Assembly: GCF_964656455.1 (NCBI RefSeq)
Contig: NC_135712.1
Location: forward strand, 99,796,294-99,860,293
Length of the DNA stretch: 64,000 nucleotides
Reading direction: 5' to 3'
DNA from: Halichoerus grypus
Taxonomy: Eukaryota; Chordata; Mammalia; Carnivora; Phocidae
This document shows, one piece after another, positions 25,060-37,810 of the stretch (within the stretch, counting starts at the first letter, position 1; each line of letters starts with the position of its first letter). The notes under the pieces are model-generated. The model searched no databases. It was not told the DNA's origin and saw only the letters and a list, made by a program, of their open reading frames with translations. A program made the translations under genes and the position numbers.

Positions 25060-25235
25060 CTTAGCTATTGTGGCTCTTCTCTTTGAATGCACATCAGAAT
25101 CACTGTTAGAGCTTTAAAAAAATACAGAGAGGCAGGACTTTAATTCAGATCCACTGATCCAGAATCTTGGGCATATTGCCTCGGAGCCTTTATTTTGTTA
25201 AAAGTTGAATTTTAGGCCCTGCCAGGATAAAGAAT
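25060..25235 (+). repeat. MER5-like hAT DNA transposon remnant
   Basis: Contains the motif series 'cacatcagaatcact', 'agagctttaaaaaaatacag', 'ttcagatccactgatccaga' and a final 'gaatagttgctctag', in the order found in non-autonomous MER5A-type hAT-Charlie elements. It is highly diverged and the ends are uncertain. It encodes nothing. Confidence 0.55.
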
Positions 25236-25674
25236 AGTTGCTCTAGTGAATGAGTGATTTTTCAGTTGGTCACTGATTTTCTTCTTATTTCTAAACCAAA
25301 GAAGAGATTTATCCTGCAATAAGTTGAAGTAAGAAAAAGAGTGGTAAGACAGTTTTAGACACCTGGTTTACCATAAAATAAAATCCTGAAAATAAAAGAC
25401 AGTGGCAAAATGAACTTGATGGGAATTGTTCCCCACACTCAGGGACAATAGATGTTTTTGTGTATGTTTAGAGTATTCTATAATTAACAAAGTATTTTGA
25501 ATTCTGATTTTAAATTTATAACATTAATAGAATTGGGAAATTAAAACAGTTACTTAAATTATTGGTCAGAAAGTTAATCAAAAATTATAGTGACAAACTA
25601 TTTACACTTTAAGGCTTTACTTGCCCAAATAATTTAGTCTATATTCTGATTTCAATCTGTACCCCTAAATTAAA
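25236..25674. other. No gene or recognised repeat
   Basis: AT-rich sequence between two MER5-like remnants. Nothing further is recognised. Confidence 0.4.
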
Positions 25675-25862
25675 TAGTCCTTAATCCTGATTGTATATTA
25701 AGACCACTCAGGGAACATAAAAAAAATCTTGATTCAGCTTCATACAAAGCAACTAAAATAGAATCTAAGGATGGGGACTGATTATCTGGTATATTTTTTC
25801 CCCCATAAGGTAATTCTATGCAGCTAGAACTGGGAATCCTATTTGAAACCTAAAGTCTAGGA
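25675..25862 (+). repeat. Second MER5-like remnant
   Basis: The order 'tattaagaccactcaggg', 'aaaaaaatcttgattcag', 'tagaatctaaggatgggg' and 'aaggtaattctatgcagc' parallels a MER5A-type element. The match is weak but ordered, and I treat it as probable rather than certain. Confidence 0.45.
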
Positions 25863-27639
25863 ATACTTTGCAACCTAGTTTATTTTAATTATGCAAAATT
25901 CCACTTTCAGACAATGGTTTAGAAACCTTCTATGTCTTTAAATGTGTTGGGGAATTGGAAATACAAGGAAGAAAAATCAATATTCAAAACAGAAACATAG
26001 ACTATCTTGAAAATACTTTCTTAAAACTGTAAATAGTTTTATTATTAAAACAAAAGTATCATAGTGTTAAGTAGGTCAACATATAAATAATAATGTAACC
26101 CTAACGGACTTTAAAAATAGAAATTATTAAATCAGGTGAAAAGAAATATGGTAAGAGCAGGATTATTCTGAAAAGATCAAGGAAGGATTTGGCAAAGTTA
26201 ATGAGAAAGAGGAAGTAAAAGAAAATATGAACCTGCAATCAAAACAATTCTTTTCCTTAGGATTTTCCTAAAGAAGAATTTCTGAAATGAAAAACATTGT
26301 CAAAATGTTGAAGTCCTTGACTTTTGGTGGTTGTATAGGAGTTATGTTCACTTTTTGTCTTTAAATGTTTTCCGTATTGAGCATTTAGTTCATCTATAAT
26401 TATACTATGTGTACAATTATATACAACTTATATATAATTATATAAAAATTTATCAATAACTCTCTGGTAGGTGCTTTTAGAATTGTCAGTATACTGTTGT
26501 GGTTTTTTTTTTTTCCTAAATTTTTATTTAAAAAATTACATGACCATTCTATTAAAGGTGTACAAAACACAGCAGAGTTATGAAAGGGAATGTTTCCATA
26601 AAATATCATTGCTTTCTAGTCTAACTCCCTTTTCTAGTTCTGAAGTTACCTCATAGCTGCCATGGAACCTAACCTATTTGCAACTTCAGAACACTGGTTT
26701 ATACTATGAAGTTTCAGGTACTAACAGTAAAACATAAATTATAGTTTTTGTTGCTCAGTTCTGTAATTCTTTTGTTTGTGATTTATACCTGTGAAAAGAG
26801 CACAGGGCAATAATTGCATTGCTGATGTATTTAATTTACAGGTTGGGTGACTAGAGAAGTATGTTTCAATGTGTTCAGTCTTGTTAGCCATAAAGTATAA
26901 GCTGGAGTATTCTCTTCAGCAAGTGAAGCAGGCAGATGTTGCAGCTTTGATTTCACAAGTAAATGACTTTTTTTTTTTCTCCTGGAAGCTTGTATTGTTA
27001 CAGTGTGTCTGTGTATGCATAAAATATATACATATATAAGAGCAAAACTACATTTGAGATACTTTTCAATCAAATATATGACCATGAATAAGTGTAATTA
27101 TTGAAGACATATACGAGTAATGTTGCAGAGAGATGTATTTTGTGTATTGAATTTGATTGCTAATAATAAAAAATGTTCAAAACTTCTTGGCCAGTTCTCT
27201 CATATGAGAACCACTGGAGTAATCTTCTAGGAAGAGATTAAAAATAGTGCCACACCTTGAGCGACATACCAGTTGGCCATGTATCAAACACTTTCCAAAT
27301 AAATAGAAGTGCTTTATGCATGTGACTGCAATAACACATTTTCTAAACATGTAGACTCATTATACTCGGTCTAAATATTTGTTTTGTTTTTAATTTTTTC
27401 ACTCAAATTGACACTGCATAAATAGAGATTTTATTGTATATTAATAGTTGCCTTGTTACTTAGAGGAGGTCACAAACAGTAAGACTGCCATATCAAGGAT
27501 TTGAGTCTATGAATCTAGTATTCTTTGTCAGATTGCTTTTGTAAAATATTTAATTTCAAATGCCTATCTACCATGGAAGTGAGTAATCATTTCATTCTGC
27601 CCCTGACAGTTAAATAGTACCTTAGATTTGATTAGTAAA
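25863..27639. other. No gene, possible degraded MIR near 27455-27560
   Basis: AT-rich single-copy sequence. Around 27455-27560 a 'gttacttagaggaggtcaca ... ggatttgagtct' run recalls an antisense MIR core but is too diverged to call. A 15-T-rich region near 26500 and the TATA-rich run near 26400-26460 are simple sequence. No coding signal. Confidence 0.4.
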
Positions 27640-27800
27640 AATGATATATCATTGTCTTTCATTTTATCTTTCATTCATCATTTAGTACCCATTAGGTGCC
27701 AAGTACCATACCATTATAGGCTCTGAGGATTCAATAGTAAACAAAGTAGATTTTTAAAAATGTCCCCATCATATTGCTTACACAGAGAATTGGTGAAACA
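27640..27800 (+). repeat. L2 LINE fragment
   Basis: Matches the ordered L2 wording 'attcatcatttagtaccc', 'aggtgccaagtaccat', 'ggctctgaggattcaatagt' and 'aaacaaagtagat'. An ancient mammal-wide LINE-2 remnant with no coding capacity. Confidence 0.65.
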
Positions 27801-29680
27801 GTGTCCCTGAGAAAGTAAGAGTGGATATACATCACAATTGGAAGTATGAGCCCCAAATGTTAGTCTATGCATAGAGAAAATTACGTATTATCACTAATGA
27901 AAGAGCGGTGGAAACTAGGGCAAATTGTTTTTAAATTGCTATATTTTTTATTCTTTAGTAAGAATTGGGATCATCATCTGGGAATAAAGATTAATGGGGG
28001 TATAATAGGTTTAAAAGGAAAGTACCATGTATAGAAGTTACCGTGGAGAATGGTTTAGAAAGTACAGTTTTGTTTGGCATCTGCATAAAAGGCTATTTTA
28101 GTTGAGTGATTTAAAAGTATATATAAATTGAGACTACCCAATATGATTGTATTTTTTCCAGTGATATTCAGAAACAGAATATAGGCCTGTGGTAAGCAGA
28201 AGTTTGGAGTTTCTTCATGTGAGTAGAATGAAGTAAAAGGGAGGCAAGGGAAAAAGTATGTATGGAAGTGGATAAATATGATTCACCTTGGGAATATGAT
28301 GAATAAAGGGGAAACTGAGGACATAAGGCTGAGGGATAGTGTAGCTTCAGTGGCATGTTAGCTCAAATGAAGTTAAATAGTGTTTAGGGTGCGACAAAAG
28401 ATAAGAATTGGTGGTTAGAAAATGAGATATTTGAAATTGAGATTATAAAAGTACTTCATGTGAGGGTAATGACATCAATCAAGTGACCACAGAGGATGGA
28501 AAACAAATTGCAGGGTAGGAGATCAAGGAAGCAAGAATAATGTAGGGGTCATTTTTATGTTGTGATCACCCATATTATGACAGGAGATCTAGGCAGGGAG
28601 AGAAGCGTAGGGGAACAGGTGATGACAAGAAGGAATAACACATGGTTACTCTCAGATTTTTTTTTTTTTTTAAAAAGGGAGACTGGCCTAGAAACAGCAA
28701 TGAACAAAGAGCGCACCTGTCCCACCTCCAGAAATTTTTCTTTTACACCTTTTAAGAGAGCTTCAAGAGAAATAGCATCATCAGAAGTGAACTTGATGTC
28801 ATCTAGCAGAAATATGAAGAGAAACTTCAGAAGAGTTGAGGATTCTTTTTGTTTGGTGTGTGCCTGTGATTGATTGTGTTCCACAGGGCACACTGAAAGA
28901 GTTTCAGGGGTGTTTTAAAATTTTATTTTGCTCATGAATTTTACCAGATATTCCATTTGAGTGTTAGAAATTTTCCTATTTTGTATCAGCTGCTTATGTA
29001 TCAACCCCTATCTGTGTTGCAAGTATGTTTCTAATTTTCTCTTGAAATATTTTATAATACTGATGAAATCATGAAGTAGAGTTTATTTGTAATTTATTAA
29101 GCAGGATCGATTTTATTTATGTCACAGATATTCTCATTTGAAAGCTCATGTTCATTTCATACCTGGGTCTTACTCCAGGTTTGTGAGTATAAATTTAGGC
29201 AAAATAGTCATTCATGTTGAAATCCATAGGGTGTAAGAAAAAAAGAAGTTAAGGATTAAAATAGATTTTTCCCATGTACTTAATAAATGTTTCAAAATAA
29301 TTTTTCAATAGCTTACCTCTTCTTCTTTAGACTGTGATTTTTATCCACAGTAGCATAGTAATATCATTTTCAGAATATTCTGTTTAAGTCATCTGTCCAT
29401 TCTTATATACTACTATACTGTTCATGAATTATATTGCAGATGAAATTTTATGCGTATGGAAAAGAATTCTAAATATCACATTAATGAGAAGGCTTCACAA
29501 CAATTTGCTAGTTATATACATTTTTTTTTCTGTAAAAATGTACACATTCCTATATAGAGAGGATTTTGGAAAGGATGAACATCAAAGAGCTAACTGTGGT
29601 TATCTCTGCCTGTCAGAGATGTATTTTATTTTTATTTTTGCTAAATATGATTTTTCATTTTTTTCAATAAACATATTGAC
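27801..29680. other. No gene or recognised repeat
   Basis: Single-copy sequence of slightly higher GC in 28000-28900. Overlapping open frames of about 100 codons occur on both strands near 28555-28893. They share the same DNA, run through a poly-T, and match no known protein. No splice-bounded exon is supported. Confidence 0.45.
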
Positions 29681-29697
29681 ATATATTTACCTTTTTT

Positions 29698-29878
29698 TTT
29701 TTTTTTATTTGCGAGAGAGAGAATGAGAGACAGAGAGCATGAGAGGGAGGAGGGTCAGAGGGAGAAGCAGACTCCCTGCTGAGCAGGGAGCCTGATGTGG
29801 GACTTGATCCCGGGACTCCGGGATCATGACCTGAGCCGAAGGCAGTTGCTTAACCAACTGAGCCACCCAGGCGCCCCT
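29698..29878 (-). mobile_element. SINEC, antisense
   Basis: Poly-T, AG tract, 'actccctgctgagcaggg' body and a head ending GCCACCCAGGCGCCCC. A duplication ATATATTTACCTTTTTT is at 29681-29697 and 29879-29895. A well-preserved copy. Confidence 0.97.
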
Positions 29879-29895
29879 ATATATTTACCTTTTTT

Positions 29896-30224
29896 AAATA
29901 CCACAAGATATATAGCAATTACCATTTAAAGAGACTTTGAAAATAGAGTGAAAAAATCCCAAACCATTTCTTTAGTGTCTCTGAGCCCCAGGCAACCATC
30001 CTTGTTTCATTTTATGAAACTCAGACTGAAAAATGTCACTTTTTGACATTGTCCAGTGACTCCTGTTTTTCATAAATAAGTTTATTTAGCTAAATCTTAT
30101 TTTTCAGATCACAGCTTTTTTATTGATGTTACTTAATAAAAGCTTTGTCCCTGCCTCCACTCCAGCTTTGTATAATGTATACTTTTCCTTGTTACTCCTT
30201 AGTAAAATTGTTATCACTTGGCCA
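29896..30224. other. No gene or recognised repeat
   Basis: AT-rich sequence between a SINE and an L2 fragment. Nothing is recognised. Confidence 0.4.
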
Positions 30225-30350
30225 CTGTCAACTTTTTGACTGTCAACTCCACAGGGAAAGGAATCACATTTGTCTAGATTCTTCGATACTTAATACTAGA
30301 GAGAGACATAACAGGCAATCAATATATGGTACACTGAATGGATGAAAAAG
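30225..30350 (+). repeat. L2 LINE 3' end fragment
   Basis: Runs 'gactgtcaactccacaggg', 'tgtctagattcttcgatac', 'acaggcaatcaatatatgg' and 'tgaatggatgaa', the order of the L2 3' terminus. Strongly diverged. Confidence 0.6.
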
Positions 30351-30354
30351 AGGG

Positions 30355-30555
30355 AGGCTATATAGGCACAGATTTACTCTCCTGATGTGTCACAAGGCAT
30401 TTAAATTTAGCTAAGTAACTTAGCTTCTCTTGATCTCAATTAGCTCTAAAAGATAATAGACTGCTTCCTTCATTATTTATTTTTTTAAGGCTAAAGAACC
30501 ATATGAAAGGCACTTAATTTCTGCATATGTAATAAACATCCAATCAATGTTATCA
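30355..30555 (+). repeat. MIR SINE, sense
   Basis: The ordered MIR core is visible: 'gctaagtaacttagcttctc', 'tagctctaaaagataatag', and a 3' part 'aggcacttaatttctgcata' leading to 'caatcaatgttat'. An old element, boundaries approximate. Confidence 0.65.
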
Positions 30556-30577
30556 TGGCTTTAAAAAGATTCCAGGA

Positions 30578-30766
30578 GGGGCACCCGGATGCCTCAGTTG
30601 GTTAAGCATCTGCCTTTGCTCAGGTCATGAGCCCAGGATCCTGGGATCCAGCCCTGCATGGGCTCTCTGCTCAGCCGGGGGCCTGCTTCTCCCTCTCCCT
30701 CTGCCTGCTGCTCTGTCTACTTGTGTTCATGCTTTCTCTCTCTCTCAAATAAATAAATAAAATCTT
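30578..30766 (+). mobile_element. SINEC, sense
   Basis: Head 'gggcacccggatgcctcag', A-box region 'ttggttaagcatctgcc', body 'gatcctgggatccagcc', CT-rich part and AAATAAATAAATAAAATC tail. An imperfect duplication (AAAGATTCCAGGA and AAAGATTTCAGGA) is at 30565-30577 and 30767-30779. Confidence 0.96.
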
Positions 30767-32224
30767 AAAGATTTCAGGAATAGATTCTTTTAAAACAAAA
30801 ATGACTAACCAATGCAATGGAGAATACAACAGAGAATTCCTGAAAGAATGCCAACTAACAAGGTGGGAGTGGGAGTGGTGGTGGTGTCAGTGTATAAAAG
30901 ATCATATTAAATTATAAAGTAATCTGTCAGCAAAGTGATTTGACTTACAGCTGCAGGGTTTATTTAAGTATAATTAACATAGTGTTATATTAGCTTCAGG
31001 TATACAATATAATTATTCAAAAATTCTACACATTACTCAGTGTTTATCATAAATGTACTCTCAATTCTATTATCTACTTCACCCATCCCTCCCACCCACC
31101 TCCTTTCTGGCAACCACCAGTTTCTTCTTTGTATTTCAGAGTCTATTATTTTGAATCTTTTTGTTTCTTAAATTCCACTATAAGCGAAATCATATGGAAT
31201 TTCTCCCTTTCTGACATATTTCACTTAGCATTATATCCTCTAGGTACATTAATATTTTTGCAAATGGCAAGATCTCCTCTCTTTTAGAGATGAGTGATAT
31301 TTCAATATTCCATATATACCACATCTTCTTTATTTATTGGTGGACATTTGGGTTGCTTCCATATCTTGGCCATTGTAAACAATGCTGCAATAAACAGGGG
31401 TGCATATGTCTTTTGAATTAGTGTTTTTGTTTTCTTTGGATAAATACCATAATGAAATTACTAGATCATATGAGAATTTTATTTTTAATTTTTTGAGGAA
31501 CCTCCATACTGTTTTCCACTGTGGCTACACCAATTTGCATTCCCACCAACATTTGTAATTTGTGTTTTTTATCCTAGCCATTCTGATGGGTGTGAGGTTA
31601 CACATCATTGTGGTTTTGATTTGAATTTCCCTGATGATTAGTGAATGTGTCTGTTGGCCATCTGCCTTTCTTTGGTAAATTGTTTATCCATTTTTTTTAA
31701 TTGACTATTTTTGGTGTTGAGTTGTATAATTTCTTCATATATTTTGATATTAACCCCTTATGAGATATATCATTTGCAAATATACTTTTCCATTCAGTAG
31801 GATGTCTTTTCATTTTTTTTACCTTTTTGGATTTTTTTGTTTTTCTGTGTAAAAAGCTTTTTACTTCAGTACAGTCTAGAAAAATGTTTCTATGTGTCAA
31901 AGAAATTATTGCCTGTTTTCTTCAAGGAGCTTTAGTTTCAGGTCTCACAATTCAGGTCTTTAATCCTATTTGAGCTTATTTTTATGTATGGTATAAAAAG
32001 TAGTCCAGTTTTTCCAGCCCATTTGGTGAAGAGACTATTCTTTTCCCTAAATATTTTCTTGCCTCTTTTGTCATATATTATATTGAGTATAAAATGTTGG
32101 GTTTATTTCTGGGCTTTCTATTCTGTGCCATTAATTGATGTGTCTATTTTTGTGCTAGAATCATACTGTTTTCATTACTACAGCTTTATAGTGTATTTTG
32201 AAATCTGAGATTGTGGTACCTCCA

Positions 32225-32403
32225 GCTTAGTTCTTCTTCCTCAAAATAGCTTTGGGTATTCAAGGGTCTTAGGATTATTTGGTCTAATTCTGTGAAAAAT
32301 GTTGGCTTAGTTCTTCTTCCTCAAAATGGCTTTGGGTATTCAAGGGTCTTTGTGGTTGCATACAAATTTTAGGATTATTTGGCCTAATTCTGTGAAAAAT
32401 ATT
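32225..32403 (-). repeat. 80-bp tandem duplication within L1 ORF2
   Basis: The unit beginning GCTTAGTTCTTCTTCCTC at 32225 recurs at 32305, followed in both by 'ttgggtattcaagggtctt' and 'aggattattt'. The second unit retains about 20 extra bases (32351-32370) that belong to normal L1 sequence, so the first unit has lost them. The duplication arose within this copy. Confidence 0.9.
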
Positions 32404-33351
32404 GGTATTTTGATAGGGATTACATTAAATCTTCAGATTGCTTTGTAGAGTATGGACATCTTAACAATATTTGTTCTTCTAATCCATGAGCATGGGATAT
32501 CTTTCTAATAGTTCATGGCTTCTTTAGTTTTTGAAGATCTTTCACTTCCTTGGTTAAAAGCTTATTCCTAGGCATTTTATTCTTTTTGGTGCAATTATAA
32601 ATGGGATCGTCTTCTTAATTTCTGTTTTTGTTTATTATTGTATAGAAAAGCAACAGATTCCCTATATTAATTTTGTATTCTACAGCTTTACTGAATTCAT
32701 TTATTAGTTTAGTAGTTTTTGGTGCAGTTTTTAGGTTTTTCTACAAATAGTATCATGTCAACAGTGCATAGTGAATTTTACTTCTTAACAATTTGAGTGC
32801 CTTTTACTTCTTGTTATTGCTGTTAGGACTTTCAGTGCAGTTTTGAATAAAAGTGGTAAGAATGGGCATCTTTGTCTTGTTCCTGATCTCAGAGAAAAAG
32901 CTCTCAACTTTTCATCATCGAGAATTTGGTTAGCCATAGGTTTTTCATATATGGCATTTATTATGCTAAGGTATGTTTCCTCGGTTTTTACATTGAGAGT
33001 TTTTATTGAATGGATGTTGTATTTTGTCAATTGCTTTTTCTGCATCTATTGAAAGGACCATTTGGTTTTTATCCTTTCTCTTATTAATGTGACATATCAC
33101 ATTGATCAATTTGTGAATATTGAACCACCCATGCAACTATAGAATAAATTTCACTTGATCACTGCAAATAATTTTTTAATGTAGTATTGGATTCAGTTTA
33201 CTAATATTTTGTTGAGGATTTTTATATCTATCTTCATTAGGGATATTGGCCTGTAGTTTTCTATCAGGGTAATGCTGACCTGTAGCATGAATTAGGAAGT
33301 TTCCCTTCCTCTTTTATTATTTGGAATAGTTTGATAAAATAGGTATTAACT

Positions 33352-33512
33352 TGTGGCACCTGGATGGCTCAGTCAGTTAAGTGTCCAACTCTTGATTTTG
33401 GCTCAGGTTATTTTGGCTGAGGGTCGTGAGGTCAAGCTGCACGTAGGGCTCCATGCTGGGCGTAGAGCCTGCTTAAGATTCTCTCTCTCCTCCTCCCCCA
33501 TCTCTCTAAAAA
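33352..33512 (+). mobile_element. SINEC, sense, older subtype
   Basis: Head 'ggcacctggatggctcagtc', 'agtgtccaactcttgattt', body ending 'gagcctgcttaagattctct'. A duplication of 'aaataggtattaact' is at 33337-33351 and after the short A tail (33513-33527). The 'actcttgatttt' head wording and lack of the AAATAAAATC tail mark it as an older subtype than most others here. Confidence 0.94.
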
Positions 33513-34705
33513 AAATAGGTATTAACTCTGCTTTAAATGTTTGGTAGATTTCACCTGTGAAGCTATCTGGTCCTAGACATTCATTTCTTGGGGTTTTCTT
33601 AATTACTGATTCTTAGTAATTTGTTTCTTCCAATTTTCTGACTCAGTTTTGGAAGGTTGTATATTTCCAGGAATTTGCTCATTTCTTCTAGTCTAGTTTT
33701 TGGCATGTAGTTTTTCATAATACTCTTATTCTTTATATTTCTCCTCCTTTATTTTTGATTTTGAGTCCTCTCTCTCTCTTTTTTTTTTAATAAAATAGGT
33801 AAACCATTAGCCAGACTTATCTTTTCAAAGAACCAGCTTATGGTTTCATAGATGCTTATTTTTATTATTATTGCTTTCTTCCTTATACTTCTTTAAGCTT
33901 TGTTCTTTTTCTAGCTCCTTTAGGAATAAAGTTAGGAGGTTTAGTCAGGATTTTGCTTGTTTCTTGAGTTAGCCCTGAATTGCTACACACATACTTGTAG
34001 AATAGCTTTAGCTGCCTTCCAAAGATTTTGTAACCATTGTGTTTTTGATTTCCTGTTGATTTCTTGGTAGACTCATTCATTTTTTATTATCATGTTATTT
34101 AGCCACCATGTATTTATGTTTCCAGATTTTTTCTTGTGATTTATAATTTCAATCTTTTAAAATTTATTGACTTGTGGACTAACATGTGATCTATCTTGGA
34201 AATTGTTTCATGTGTATTTGAAAAGAATGTATATTCCACTGGTTTTGGAAAGAAAGTTCTGCAAATATTTGAGAGGTTCATTGGTCTAATATGTCATTCA
34301 AAGCCACTATTTCCTTGTTGATTTCCTCTCTGGATAATCTGTCCATTGATATAAGTGGGGTTTAAAATCCTGTACTATTACTCTATTACTGTCAATTTCT
34401 TCCTTATGTTAATAATTGCTTTATGTATTTAGGTGCTCCCATTTTGAGTGCATAAATATTTACAATGGTTACATTCTCCTGTTGGATTGTTCTCTTTGAC
34501 TATGTCGTGTCCTTCTTTGTCTCTTATTATAGTCTTTGTTTTAAAGTCTATTTTGTCTGATTTAAATATTGCTATCCTAGCTTTCTTTTTGCTTCCATTT
34601 ACATGGTAAATGTTCTTCCATCCCTTCACATTCAACGTGCATGTATCTCTAGGTCTTAAGTGAATCTCTTGTAGGTAACCTAGAGATGAGTCCTGCTATT
34701 TTTAG

Positions 34706-36605
34706 TTTTAACTTAACATTTTTAATATTTTAATTTAGGTGTACAATATAATGATTCAGCATTCCTTTACATTTCTCACTACTTATCATGATAATTGTAC
34801 TCTTAAATCCCTTTACCCATCCCCCCACCTACCTTCCCTCTGGCATTCACCAGTTTGTTCTCTGTATTTGGGTCTAGTTTTTTATTTTATTTTTTAAATC
34901 TCTTTTTCTTTGTTTTGTTTCCTAAATTCCACATATGAGTGAAAGCATATGTTATCTTTCTCTGACTGGCTTATTTTGCTTAGCCTTATATACTCTAGTT
35001 CCAACATGTCATTGCAAATGCCAAGATGTTATTCTTTTTTATGGCTGACCAATATTCCATTGTGTGTATATATCATCTCTTCTTTATCCATTCACTTATG
35101 GATGGATATTTGGGTTGTTTTTGTATCTTGGTTATTGTAAATAATGCTGCAATGAACATAAAGGAGCATATAAAACTTTTCAAATTAGTGTTTTGGTTTT
35201 CCTTGGGTAAATACCCACTAATGAAATTACTGAAGCAAATGGTAATTCCAGTTTTTATTTTTTGAGGAAACTCCATACTGTTTTCCACAGTGGCTGCAGC
35301 AGTTTACATTCTCACCAACCATGCTAAAGGTTTTCTTTTCATGTGTCTGTTGGCCATCTCCATGTCTTCTTTGGAAAAATATCCACTTTTAATTGGATTT
35401 TTTTTTTTTTTTGGTGTTGAGTTGTATAAGTTCTTTTAATTATTAACCCCTTATCAGATATAATTTACAAATATCTTCACCCATTCAGTAGGTTGCCTTA
35501 TTTATTGATGATTTTCTTTGCTGTGTAAAATCTATGTTTGTTCTAGGAATTTTATGATTTTGGGTCTCACATTTAGGTCTTGAATCCAATTGAACTTCAT
35601 TTTTGTGTATGGTGTAAGAAAGTCCAGTTTTCCCAGAACCATTTGCTGAAGAGACCATCTTTTCCCCATTGCATATTCTTGCCTGCTTTATAGAAGATTA
35701 ACTGGTATTATTTCGGGGCACTCTATTCCATTCCATTGATCTATGTGTCTATTTTTGTTTTGTACTGTTTTAATTACCACATCTGTATAGTATATCATGA
35801 AATCTGGGATGTGATACCTCTAGTAGTTTTCTCCTCCTTTTTCCAATATTGTGGTTCCATGCAGATTTTACTGCTTATTCTAATCCTGTGAAAAATGCTG
35901 TTGGTATTTTAAGAGAGACTGCATTAAATCTGTAGACTGCTTTGGGTAATATGGACATTTTAACAATATTTTTTCTTCCAATCCATGAGCATGGGATATC
36001 TTCCATCTGTGTTGTCCTCAGTGTCTTCCATCAATGTTTATTGTTTTCACAATATAGATCCTTAACCAAGATATTTTATGATTTTGGGTGCAATTGTAAA
36101 AGAGAGTGTTATCTTAATTTCTCTTTCTGCTACTTCATTAGTAGTGTATAGAAATGCAATGGATTTCTGTATATTGAATTTGTATATTATGACATTACTA
36201 AATTCATTTTTCAGTTGTGGTAGATTTTTTGGTGAAATCTTTAGCGTTTTCTATATAATAGCATCTTGTCATCTGCAAATAGTGAAAGTTGTACTTCCTC
36301 CCTACCAATTCAGATGATTTTCATTTCTGACAGCTGTGGCTAGTATTCTCAGTACTAGGTTTAATAAAAATGGTGAGTGGACATCCTTGTCTTGTTTCTG
36401 ATCTTAGAAGAAAAAAAATCAGTTTTCCCCCATTCAGAATGATGTTAGCTGTGTTTTTCATATATGGCCTTTATTATGTTGAGGTATGTTTTCTGTAAAC
36501 CTACTTTGTTGAGTTTTTTTTTTTTTAATAATGAATGGATGTTGTATTTTGTCAAATGTTTTTTTCTCCATCTACTGAGATGATCATATGGTTTTTATTT
36601 CCCAG
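34706..36605 (-). mobile_element. Antisense LINE-1, 3'UTR to RT
   Basis: Starts with another complemented L1 3'UTR ('aatttaggtgtacaatataa', then 'ttcaccagtttgttctctgt'), runs through ORF2 C-terminal and RT segments, and stops near 36605 just after the 'tgtattttgtcaaatg' and 'tgagatgatcatatggtttt' RT region. At its 5' end it meets a sense L1 directly. No intact frame. Confidence 0.86.
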
Positions 36606-37810
36606 ACAAAATTTAAAAGGATTCATGACCACTAAACCAGCCTTGCATCACATAACAAAGGAAATTCTTTGAGTGAAAAGATCATAACAAGGAGTAATTA
36701 TGAGATGAAAAAATTTCACATGTAGATGCAAACATGTAATTGCTTTTTCTGCTTTAGCCTACATAATGGTTTTATATCTACAAAATCAGTCAAGAAATTC
36801 ATAAAATAATGTAAAGTATGACATACACATAAAATGTGGGTAAGGAGTAAAAATTTAGTGCTTCAGAATGGGTTCAAATTTAACTGACCTTCAACTTATT
36901 ATAGATTGCCATACACATAAAATGTTATATATGAACCTAATGGTAACTACATACCAAAAACCTGTAATAGATATAAAATAAACACAGATAAAGGAATCCA
37001 AGCATCACACTAAAAAATCCCATCAAACTACAAAGGAACAGAACAGGAGAAGAAGAAAGATTAAGAACTACAAAAACAGCCATAAAACAAGTGACAAAGT
37101 GTCAATAAGCATATACTTATCAATAATTACTTTGAATGTAAATGGACTAAATGCCCCAGTCAAAATACGTAGGGTGACTACATTAAAAAAAAAAAAAAAA
37201 AAAGACCCATCTATATGCTGCTTTTCATATGCATCTTTTCCAACCACAATATTAGGAATCAACCACAAAAGAAATCTAGAAAGGACACAAATACATAGAA
37301 CTTAAATAACATGCTCCTAAACAATGAAGACATTAACCAAGAAATCAAAGAGGAAATAAAAAAAATTCATGGAGACAAATGAAAAGGATAATACAATGAT
37401 GCAAAAGCTGTACTAAGAGGGAAGCGTATAGCAATACAGGCCTACTTCAAGAAGCAAGAAAAATCACAATGTAACGTTCCACCTAAAGGAGAAAGAACAA
37501 ACAAAACTTAAAACCAGTAAGGACATAATAAAAATTAGAGCCAAACTAAATGAAACAGAGAATAAAAAAACAATGCAACACATCAATGAAACCAAGACTT
37601 GGTTCTTTCAAAGAGCAGGGAAATTGATAAAACTTTAGTCCCAGGCTCATCAAAAAAAACAAAACAAAACAAAACAAAACCCTCATATAAAATCAGAAAT
37701 GAAAGAGAAATAATTGACTCCATAAATAAAAAGGATTATAAGAGAATATTATGAAAAATTATATGCAAACAAATTGGACAACCCACAAGAAATGGATAAA
37801 TTCCTAGAAA

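Larger units (their letters stand above)
30955..34705 (-). mobile_element. Antisense LINE-1, 3'UTR to endonuclease
   Basis: Begins with the complement of an L1 3'UTR ('cttcaggtatacaatataat'), passes through ORF2 C-terminal domain (31450-32400), RT (32400-33700) and endonuclease (33900-34700), and stops there, so it is 5'-truncated or interrupted by the next L1. It carries a local tandem duplication (32225-32403) and a sense SINE (33352-33512). Numerous frameshifts and stops. Confidence 0.87.

Noticed and set aside
28555..28893. Overlapping ~100-112 codon frames on both strands
   Set aside because: Both cross the same poly-T/poly-A stretch encoding Phe or Lys runs, have no known domains, and cannot both be genes.
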